Source: an uncultured Ruminococcus sp.
GTDB taxonomy: Bacteria > Bacillota > Clostridia > Oscillospirales > Ruminococcaceae
Direction: 5' to 3'
Assembly (NCBI GenBank): GCA_946186215.1
Contig: CAMHMM010000077.1
Span: 1-8,297 of the forward strand
Length of the DNA stretch: 8,297 nt
Both the position numbers and the translations under genes were made by a program. Numbering within the stretch: the stretch's first letter is position 1; every line of letters begins with the position of its first letter. The notes beneath the pieces were generated by a model, which saw only the letters and a program-made list of their open reading frames with translations, had not been told where the DNA came from and made no database searches. Positions 1 to 5,197 of the stretch are shown piece by piece.

Positions 1-672
1 CGTGTCTATCTCGGTGACGGTAAATATAAGTATATCTACGCAAGGACACAGAAGGAGCTTGACAGGAAGACCAATGAAGTCAAAGCTGCCCTCGGCAAGG
101 GAATCGATGTGACTGCGGAAAGCGACACTCTCGGCGAATGGGCTGAACAGTGGCTCCGACTAAAGCAGCTTGAAGTCTCATGGAAGCGCTACACAGCCTA
201 CAAGGGGAATATAGACAAGCTCGAACCACTGTTTGACAGGAGCCTTTCCAAGCTGCGCCCTGTCGATTTTCAGATGCTTTTCAACAATCTGCACAAAGAA
301 GGGCTTTCAGTGGCTACCCTGTCCAACTGCCGGTGTGCCGCCCGACAGGTCTATGCCCTCGCAATAGCAAACAGAGTAACGGACTTCGACCCACTCTCTG
401 CCGTGCATCTCCCGAAGGAGCCTGCCGCACCGAAGCGCCGCGCTCTTACAGCAGAGGAGCGGCAGTGGATCATTGATACCCCGCTTCACAGCTCACTGGC
501 TGAGGCATACATATATCACGCTGCTGTACCTCTCCGGTGTGGATGTCATGACGGCAAAGGAGCTCGCCGGACATTCGGAAATCAGCACGACACTTGAAAT
601 ATATACGCACCTTGACCATGAATACAAAAGGAATCAGCTCGACAAATTGAACGAGTATATCCGCCGGAATTA
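1..672 (+). pseudogene. int: Tyrosine recombinase (phage integrase), internally deleted and frameshifted
   Basis: This was the enzyme for site-specific integration and excision at the adjacent attachment site. The reading frame is open from base 1, so the true start lies upstream. The first part (GDGKYKYIYARTQKELDRK) resembles the N-terminal arm-DNA-binding domain of Firmicutes integrases. It is followed by a SAM-like core-binding domain (TLGEWAEQWL to about position 410) and the start of the catalytic domain (RALTAEERQWIIDTP, about 439-482). Homology then jumps, in the +2 frame, to FTAHWLRHTY (from about 485) and continues through AGHSE and IYTHLDHEYKRN to a TAG at 670-672. HxxR, the later His and the Tyr nucleophile of IYTHL survive. 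The segment with the first catalytic Arg and the beta-hairpin Lys, roughly a hundred or more codons in the family, is absent. After the junction the original frame runs on as nonsense to about 597. The protein should be inactive. A real deletion is most likely; an assembly collapse is the alternative. Confidence 0.88.
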
Positions 673-688
673 GGCACTATGTTGGAAA

Positions 689-710
689 ATGGGTGTCAAA
701 TGTGTGTCAA
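689..710 (+). repeat. Tandem 11-bp repeat pair, candidate integrase arm-type sites (left arm)
   Basis: Two head-to-tail 11-mers, ATGGGTGTCAA and ATGTGTGTCAA, differ at one base and begin 17 bp after the integrase stop. The same 11-mer occurs twice more in the same orientation at 921-942, on the other side of the tRNA core. Short direct repeats flanking a core next to int are the classic form of arm-type binding sites, contacted by the N-terminal domain of the integrase. The repeat is directly visible; the binding role is inferred. Confidence 0.6.
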
Positions 711-716
711 ATCAGC

Positions 717-754
717 AAAAGAGCCCGCTTGTATAGCGGCTATGGCGCTTTTTT
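717..754 (+). terminator. Probable rho-independent terminator of the integrase transcript
   Basis: About 45 bp after the integrase stop, AAAAGAGCC (717-725) pairs with GGCGCTTTT (744-752) with one A-G mismatch. An inner CGCT/AGCG stem (726-729 with 735-738) forms inside the loop. A run of six T (749-754) closes the structure. Position and orientation suit termination of the rightward int transcript. The hairpin is imperfect, so confidence is moderate. Confidence 0.45.
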
Positions 755-764
755 GACCTTTTTT

Positions 765-807
765 CGTAATGCGCAGGTCGCGCGTTCAAGTCGCGTTTCC
801 AGCTCCA
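765..807 (+). other. attP core: 3' half of tRNA-Thr(CGT)
   Basis: The sequence reads as a tRNA from its anticodon to its 3' end. Anticodon CGT is at 765-767 in loop context TTCGTAA, followed by the 3' anticodon strand TGCGC. The T arm is GCGCG-TTCAAGT-CGCGT (780-796), a full 5-bp stem with one G-T pair. Then come the acceptor 3' strand TTCCAGC (797-803), discriminator T and an encoded CCA (805-807). No D arm or 5' acceptor strand (expected GCTGGAA) lies upstream, so this is not a working tRNA gene. Phages that insert into tRNA genes carry such a 3' copy so that the host gene is rebuilt on integration. It lies next to int, which fits. Confidence 0.85.
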
Positions 808-811
808 TGTA

Positions 812-855
812 AAAAAGCTCATAAATGCGGTAGCTATCGCGTTTATGAGCTTTTT
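812..855. terminator. Strong bidirectional intrinsic terminator
   Basis: A perfect 14-bp inverted repeat, AAAAAGCTCATAAA (812-825) and TTTATGAGCTTTTT (842-855), is extended inward by GCG/CGC (827-829 with 838-840) around a small loop. Read rightward it ends in T5; read leftward it ends in T6. It lies between the converging int and tail transcripts and begins only four bases after the tRNA CCA. It could serve both operons, and after integration it could also serve the rebuilt tRNA-Thr transcript. Confidence 0.8.
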
Positions 856-920
856 GCTTTGTATATGTCAGGGTTACAAATGTGCAATTTTCGGTCGTTT
901 TTGGGCATTATTTGTACAAA

Positions 921-942
921 ATGGGTGTCAGATGGGTGTCAA
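921..942 (+). repeat. Tandem 11-bp repeat pair, candidate integrase arm-type sites (right arm)
   Basis: ATGGGTGTCAG and ATGGGTGTCAA lie head to tail with the same 11-bp register and orientation as the pair at 689-710; the second copy is identical to the first copy on the left. The palindrome TTTGTACAAA lies immediately before (911-920). Part of the pair also joins an 8-bp inverted repeat, CAGATGGG (929-936) with CCCATCTG (955-962). Arm sites on this side of the tRNA fragment mean the DNA here is phage-derived and not host flank. Confidence 0.6.
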
Positions 943-981
943 TTTTTGTGGTTCCCCATCTGGCCTTTCTTATTATTTGCT

Positions 982-1014
982 TTACTGCTTCTGCCTGCGG
1001 TATTCATCGGTCAT
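982..1014 (-). other. 11-codon mini-ORF with ribosome binding site, possible gene remnant
   Basis: Just 19 nt after the fibre stop, the leftward strand has GAAAGGA, a spacer of 8 bases and an ATG that opens MTDEYRRQKQ followed by TAA. The Shine-Dalgarno match and spacing are as good as those of the real genes upstream, and the charged start looks like a normal N-terminus. The frame then stops at once, with further in-frame stops beyond. It may be the surviving start of a deleted or mutated downstream gene, in the place where lysis genes often sit, or a chance match. Confidence 0.3.
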
Positions 1015-1033
1015 AGTGATGCATCCTTTCATT

Positions 1034-2497
1034 TCAATATTTGATGCCGATTATGCTATGGAGTATCAAACCGGATATTTGCTCTGTAAGCTCGTTCGCT
1101 GCTGTCAGCTTATACCATGTGTACAAGCTCGGCGCATCCCCAAGAGATATTCCGATCATATCATCAATATCCATAGCCGATGTAAGATAAGTCGCTGTGG
1201 ATGTGTATAACTCACTTGCCTCTGTATGCTTATGTACAATGACAATAGCATCATAATTGGTATAAGCGCTTGACAGAGATATCGTTGAGGGGTTGGTCGT
1301 GCTGTCATTAGCCCACAGCACCGCCTCTGAGTATGTCCTCGGTGATACTGGCAGATTAACCCACGAATATGTAGGCTCTGTCTGTCCATCAGAGCTTGCT
1401 ATGTAGAAATATCCCTGTGTGTAATTAGCATTTGTAGCGCCGACATACTGCGCTATCTGTCCGAGCATTGCTGCTGTGATTGTGGGCATGGTTGTGTATG
1501 GTGTAGGAAGTGATACTCCATTCTTCTGAATATCACCGTTGATGTTCATAGATGTTGAGTTGACTTCTACGATGTTGGAACGAGCGTTTTCTGCTGTGCC
1601 GTTTCCGATGTTAAATATATCTCCAGTGTTGGGTGAATTATATCTACCAATTGCGGTCATGCTTTCTTGATTAGCTTGTGTTTTAACCCCTTCTGCATGA
1701 GAATAATTCCCAGATGCTACAGAACCGTTCCCTTCTGCGTGAGAATAATTCCCAGATGCTGTAGAAGTCCCTTCTGCATGAGAATAATTCCCAGATGCTG
1801 TAGAAGAACCCCCTTCTGCATGAGCGCATAGTCCAGTTGCTCTGGTGCCATACCCTTCTGCATGAGAATAATTCCCAGATGCTTCTACTGCGTTATTGAA
1901 TTTCTCGCCTTTGACTACACCGTTCACAAAATACTTTTGTCCCGCCGTGTTCCTGTAAATCCCATCACTCGTAACGGCATTCGCCGAATTTCCCGTTGGC
2001 ACGGTATCAAACGGTCTGCCGAACTCGCCCCACTGCGTCCCGTCAAACACAAATTCTGTATAGTTGTACACGACAATATCGCCAAATACTGCTGTGTAGC
2101 TTTCGCCGTCAATCGTTATCGGGTTTGTGGTTGAGCCGTTCTCTATCGCCGTTGTGGTAGTGCCTTTGTAAGCTGTCGTATCACCACTTCCACCACCCCC
2201 TTTCCCTGTTTTCTTAAAATCCGCCATAGCCGCAACGGTACTGTCAAACGCTGCAACCACCACTTCACCGGTACCTTTAAGGTACATGGTGTCAGTGTTC
2301 TCATTGTGCGACCAGATGTAGCAGCCGTCATGATCGGCAGTGCTGCGGACATTGTCCGCTCCCTCTGTAATATTCGCCGAAAGCGATATGAGTATATCCA
2401 CGCCCTTTACCACAAATACCGGATATACCCTCGGGAATGTGACGGCGGTTTCCGTGCCGTCAAGTGTGATCTTTTTGTAATCGGTTGTGAGATTCAT
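1034..2497 (-). CDS. Tail fibre / receptor-binding protein with HAEG (YadA-head-like) repeats
   Basis: A 487-aa protein, probably the trimeric fibre that contacts the host surface. The ATG at 2497 is chosen because AGAAGG lies six bases before it; an ATG at 2521 would add eight residues but has no such site. An N-terminal domain (about 1-95) likely anchors it to the tail. A Gly-rich linker GKGGGGSGD (about 98-106) follows, then a beta domain with VFDGTQWGEFGRPFD as seen in Firmicutes phage fibres. Residues about 205-275 carry five 13-14-residue units of the form ASGNYSHAEG, the left-handed beta-roll repeat of YadA heads and Hep_Hag proteins. After this come an INGDIQKNGVSL stretch and a C-terminal domain of about 160 residues of unknown fold that may bind the receptor. 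It is the last gene of the tail operon. No peptidase motif was recognised. Confidence 0.8.
   Translation of the reverse strand: MNLTTDYKKITLDGTETAVTFPRVYPVFVVKGVDILISLSANITEGADNVRSTADHDGCYIWSHNENTDTMYLKGTGEVVVAAFDSTVAAMADFKKTGKGGGGSGDTTAYKGTTTTAIENGSTTNPITIDGESYTAVFGDIVVYNYTEFVFDGTQWGEFGRPFDTVPTGNSANAVTSDGIYRNTAGQKYFVNGVVKGEKFNNAVEASGNYSHAEGYGTRATGLCAHAEGGSSTASGNYSHAEGTSTASGNYSHAEGNGSVASGNYSHAEGVKTQANQESMTAIGRYNSPNTGDIFNIGNGTAENARSNIVEVNSTSMNINGDIQKNGVSLPTPYTTMPTITAAMLGQIAQYVGATNANYTQGYFYIASSDGQTEPTYSWVNLPVSPRTYSEAVLWANDSTTNPSTISLSSAYTNYDAIVIVHKHTEASELYTSTATYLTSAMDIDDMIGISLGDAPSLYTWYKLTAANELTEQISGLILHSIIGIKY
1689..1883 (-). repeat. Five tandem 39-42-bp repeats encoding HAEG units
   Basis: A 30-bp block beginning CCTTCTGCATGAGAATAATT on the + strand starts at 1689, 1731, 1770, 1812 and 1854. 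Copies 1, 3 and 5 are the same over the block, copy 2 differs at one base (GCGT for GCAT), and copy 4 (1812-1841) has diverged. Spacing is 42, 39, 42 and 42 bp, always a multiple of three, so changes in copy number keep the fibre gene in frame. The DNA identity is higher than protein selection alone requires, which suggests recent duplication or gene conversion. Confidence 0.85.
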
Positions 2498-2520
2498 AAC
2501 CATCCTTCTTTCTTTATACA

Positions 2521-3477
2521 TTATACATTTTTTGGTATGCTCTTATGTACTTTGTATGTGTGTCCTGTATCGCCAAAGCCTATAAGGTCTTGTGATGTGC
2601 CTGTGCTTGTTTGCCGTCTGCCGAAAGGATTTATGTAGGTTATTGTCCATTCACCAGTTACAGAGTTTGTTATACAATAACTCTCCACCTGAAACATAGG
2701 ATAAGCACCACCGTAGGCATTCTGCGAAAATTGCGTGTAGTTTCCGTTGCTGTCTATAATGCCCCATTTGAGATATGGGTTCTGAAATTGCTGTGCCATC
2801 ACATCCCATGCAAGCCCTACCTCAGAGTATAGTGTATAACCGAGCGTTTCATCGGTCACATTATCGCCGCCGACTATGCCTATGATATCGGGATCATATA
2901 CAGTCCCCGAAGGAAATTCATAGCCGCTCACGCTCTCCACACCGTCAACCATGTCCTGACAGTCCTGCGGATCAAAGCTGGGGTTGTACTCTTGTATCTT
3001 TGTCACTACTTGAGCTTTACATTGCTTGCACTCCTCAGCTTCTTCTTTGGCATCTTCTGCTTCTTGTTCAGCTTCTCTTACATCTTCTTCGAGCTGGTCT
3101 ATAATGGCAGGGATGTCATTCATTACAGCATCCAGTATCTCCGAGCAGTCCTGTGGTACTGTGCCCGTTATCGCACCAACCGCCGCCGCTACTTGCTGAG
3201 AGCATTGCAAGAGTGCCTGATACTCATCCTCATATGTGTCAACATCAACGATAACAGGGCTGTAACCGCCGTTCTGTGCCGTGTATGTGCCGTTCTGGGT
3301 AAAGGTTGCTGATTCTATCGGTACAGATACCGTCACAGTGCTGTACCCGTCAAGGTTATCATCATGTGCGGTATATGTTCCATTCGCAGTGATCGTCTTT
3401 GTTCCAAGATTGCCGCCTGATCTTGCCGCCCTTGCTATAAGCTGCACAAGCGTCTCGTTTAAGTTATGCCCCAACAT
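2521..3477 (-). CDS. Tail/fibre protein with duplicated NGTYTA motifs and an acidic coiled coil
   Basis: A 318-aa protein of the tail tip or fibre. The start at 3477 (ATG) is preferred because it lies two bases after the stop of the upstream gene; in-frame ATGs at 3489 and 3534 would overlap that gene by 11 and 56 bases. Residues about 27-52 and 56-79 are two copies of a beta motif (TITANGTYTAHDD..., then TFTQNGTYTAQNG...), common in Firmicutes phage tail proteins. Residues about 121-163 are a Glu-rich heptad-like helix (QLEEDVREAEQEAEDAKEEA) ending in CKQC, likely a coiled-coil stalk. The last 120 or so residues are aromatic, Gly- and Asn-rich and probably beta-structured. The stop TAA lies 23 bases before the fibre start. 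An upper-fibre, adaptor or second receptor-binding role is inferred from order and architecture; I do not recognise a named family. Confidence 0.65.
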   Translation of the reverse strand: MLGHNLNETLVQLIARAARSGGNLGTKTITANGTYTAHDDNLDGYSTVTVSVPIESATFTQNGTYTAQNGGYSPVIVDVDTYEDEYQALLQCSQQVAAAVGAITGTVPQDCSEILDAVMNDIPAIIDQLEEDVREAEQEAEDAKEEAEECKQCKAQVVTKIQEYNPSFDPQDCQDMVDGVESVSGYEFPSGTVYDPDIIGIVGGDNVTDETLGYTLYSEVGLAWDVMAQQFQNPYLKWGIIDSNGNYTQFSQNAYGGAYPMFQVESYCITNSVTGEWTITYINPFGRRQTSTGTSQDLIGFGDTGHTYKVHKSIPKNV

Positions 3478-3478
3478 C

Positions 3479-3736
3479 CTAATCACCATCCGCCACAGTT
3501 GCTGTATATACCAAATTGTCGATAGTGATAACACCGTCTGTATCGTCTACATCGGCCGTGAGTTCAAGCGTGAAATCTCCTATCGCCACAGTGGCCGTGT
3601 ATTCGCCCTCGCCTGTTTCCTCCACAGTCCATACACTATCAGATAGATCAAGCCCTATGTAGATATCACCCGCTTTTAAAACAGGAATACCAGGTGCAAC
3701 CTGTGTTATAATTATGTCCTTGTATACATCTGCCAC
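3479..3736 (-). CDS. Small beta-rich tail-operon protein, unknown function
   Basis: An 85-aa acidic protein starting with GTG; AGAGGTG lies five bases before the start. It begins 11 bases after the stop of the hub-like gene and ends one base before the next start, so it is translated as part of the operon. The sequence alternates short predicted strands (SVWTVEETGEGEYTATVAI, DGVITIDNLVYTATVA), with no cysteine, no signal peptide and no membrane segment. Its size, beta content and position between the hub and the fibre proteins suggest a small tail-tip component or fibre adaptor. I do not recognise the family. Confidence 0.6.
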   Translation of the reverse strand: MADVYKDIIITQVAPGIPVLKAGDIYIGLDLSDSVWTVEETGEGEYTATVAIGDFTLELTADVDDTDGVITIDNLVYTATVADGD

Positions 3737-3747
3737 AACATCACCTC

Positions 3748-4857
3748 TTAACTACCGCTTGAAATCTGATATCTTACGCCCGAACCGTTTTCATTTAAGA
3801 AAAACACCCCGAGCTTCTGGCCTTTTTTCACTACTTGTTTCTGATCTCTTTCTTCTTTGTATTTATATGTTTTATCATTGTCAAGCATAGGCGCTGACAT
3901 ATCTGCTATAAAGCCCGCCGCTGTCGCTCTCATGTTGATATTAAGTGCCATTCGTGCGTTATCTGTCGTGCTGTCAAGCGTTACAAGGGCAGGGACGGCC
4001 GCCGTTCCTGTGGTTACAAGCGCTGTCGTTACGCTAAAGGCTTTATACAAGTAATTCTCAAAGGGAGTGAGTGTCGTATATATGCTTGCTGTGCCCTTTA
4101 CAAGATTAGATTCTATCAATCTAAATACATTTCCCGTCTGGAGTGTGCCGCCCGTGTACATTTCGCCCGTTACGGTATCTGTGAGTATGATCTTACCGCT
4201 GCGGTCGTAATAATACTGCATATACTCAGAGTATGCGCTCACATCAAGAGCACCCGCATTATCACGATATTCCATGCCTACAACATTTTTCCCGGTGGTT
4301 GCCGTGAACATAATGCCGCAGACCTTAGACATTCTGTCAAGGATATCTCTGCAAGAGCCGGAAAGATCGTCTTTGATGTATTGCTCCCCTACATTCGACC
4401 GCTCAGATGTAACGCTCACGCCTGTCTGTGACTGTATTGCTGTGAGTACATTCGACTGTGTGTATAGCTTAGGATCACCGTTTGTATCCTGCACATCAAA
4501 ATTTGTATTGTCAAATTCCTGTTCAAGCTCTCCGCAGTAATCGTATGCCGTGAATGTTGTCGTGTATTTGGTGTATGTCGCATCACGAACCTTGAAAGTG
4601 GGGAAAAACACAGTGCTTGATACGGTGATATCATCGCCTTTTACAACCTCTGCTGTGCTGAGTATGGAGTTTGCAACTGTTACAGATATGCTTGTTGTAC
4701 ACATCCCGGAAAAGCCATTGTCCGGTGCATTTGCACTGTACGAAAAAGATATCACCTGATTGTATGGGATCGTTGTGTATAACTGAGATGATTTGTATAC
4801 ATTAAGGGCAATAGTAAAGCCGCTAAAGGCTGTTGAGCTGTGGCTTAGATACCGCAC
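3748..4857 (-). CDS. Tail hub / baseplate-like protein (Tal-type N-terminal region)
   Basis: A 369-aa protein that probably forms the trimeric hub at the tail tip, below the distal tail ring. The GTG start at 4857 lies inside the preceding gene (35-bp overlap) and has only a weak ribosome binding site, so translation is probably coupled; the exact start is uncertain. The first 115 or so residues are beta-rich. Residues about 135-200, including LTAIQSQTGVSV and SCRDILDRMSKVCGIMFTA, match the pattern of phage hub proteins related to late-control protein D (a CRxxL helix, then a strand where a structural or model residue is read out). Place in the order (tape measure, small protein, hub) supports this. 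Many Firmicutes relatives continue into an endopeptidase or lysozyme domain; this one stops without any, ending in YQISSGS. Confidence 0.6.
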   Translation of the reverse strand: MRYLSHSSTAFSGFTIALNVYKSSQLYTTIPYNQVISFSYSANAPDNGFSGMCTTSISVTVANSILSTAEVVKGDDITVSSTVFFPTFKVRDATYTKYTTTFTAYDYCGELEQEFDNTNFDVQDTNGDPKLYTQSNVLTAIQSQTGVSVTSERSNVGEQYIKDDLSGSCRDILDRMSKVCGIMFTATTGKNVVGMEYRDNAGALDVSAYSEYMQYYYDRSGKIILTDTVTGEMYTGGTLQTGNVFRLIESNLVKGTASIYTTLTPFENYLYKAFSVTTALVTTGTAAVPALVTLDSTTDNARMALNINMRATAAGFIADMSAPMLDNDKTYKYKEERDQKQVVKKGQKLGVFFLNENGSGVRYQISSGS

Positions 4858-5197
4858 TGATCTCGATATCCCACAACTCGCCAGAAGTGGCCGTCTGGTC
4901 TCCTTCTGTTATCAGCGTGCTATGCACTGTTGGTGCAAGGAATGTCGCTGTGATAGCGTTCGGAAAACTAAAGGTAATGGAGCATTCCGATTTTAAAGCA
5001 GTGCATACAAGCGCTGCTGTGGCTGCGGGAACATTACCGAGATTGCAGTTGATGTGATACTTATACCCCAACAGCGTTTTGTGTTCATTCCCGTTTAATG
5101 TCGTGTAATCATCGCTGTACAAGCTTTCTTGTTCAACATTATACCCTGTTTCAACATATGCAGATACATCAAGGGTACTTCCAATCTTAAAAATCAT
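4823..5197 (-). CDS. Small distal-tail-like minor tail protein
   Basis: A 124-aa protein encoded immediately after the tape measure gene; its ATG overlaps the tape measure TGA (ATGA), and AGGAG lies seven bases before it. The sequence is mostly beta with little charge (TLLGYKYHINCNLGNVPA, CSITFSFPNAITATFLAP), and the N-terminus MIFKIGSTLDVSAYV looks like a ring-forming tail protein. In siphoviruses this slot holds the distal tail protein (Dit) or, in lambda, gpM (about 110 aa), which join the tube to the tip. It is much shorter than typical Dit proteins of about 200-300 aa, so it may be only the tube-like domain. The assignment rests on position and size, not a recognised motif. Confidence 0.5.
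   Translation of the reverse strand: MIFKIGSTLDVSAYVETGYNVEQESLYSDDYTTLNGNEHKTLLGYKYHINCNLGNVPAATAALVCTALKSECSITFSFPNAITATFLAPTVHSTLITEGDQTATSGELWDIEISAVSKPQLNSL

Larger units (their letters stand above)
673..1033. promoter_or_regulatory. attP region (intergenic, about 360 bp)
   Basis: This stretch between the integrase remnant and the fibre gene has no convincing full gene. It contains, in order, left arm repeats, a probable int terminator, the tRNA-Thr core, a bidirectional terminator, a short palindrome and right arm repeats. The spacing from left arm to core is about 55 bp and from core to right arm about 114 bp, a layout typical of phage attP sites with P and P' arms. No clear promoter could be identified. 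Near its right end is a mini-ORF on the - strand. Confidence 0.65.

Noticed and set aside
765..807. Functional tRNA-Thr gene
   Set aside because: Only the anticodon-to-CCA half exists; no D arm or 5' acceptor strand is found upstream, where the sequence is a T-rich run after a terminator-like hairpin.
769..1210. Two overlapping + strand ORFs of 91 and 121 codons across the attP region
   Set aside because: They run through the tRNA fragment, the terminator and into the 3' end of the fibre gene on the other strand, and show no family-like sequence; the region is better explained as attachment-site DNA.
1689..1883. CRISPR-like array (repeats of about 30 bp)
   Set aside because: The spacers are only 9-12 bp and all periods are multiples of three within an open reading frame; the repeats encode protein units.
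2284..2297. Additional copy of the arm-type repeat (ATGGTGTCAG)
   Set aside because: It is a partial, single match inside the fibre coding sequence, far from the core and without a tandem partner; chance is sufficient.
1034..3477. Diversity-generating retroelement target in the fibre genes
   Set aside because: No reverse transcriptase, no template repeat and no C-terminal C-type-lectin-like variable region pattern was seen; the only repeats are the tandem HAEG units.
2306..3646. Several + strand ORFs of 73-121 codons opposite the tail genes
   Set aside because: Each lies antisense to a - strand gene with good start signals and recognisable motifs; they are Cys/Tyr-rich shadows.
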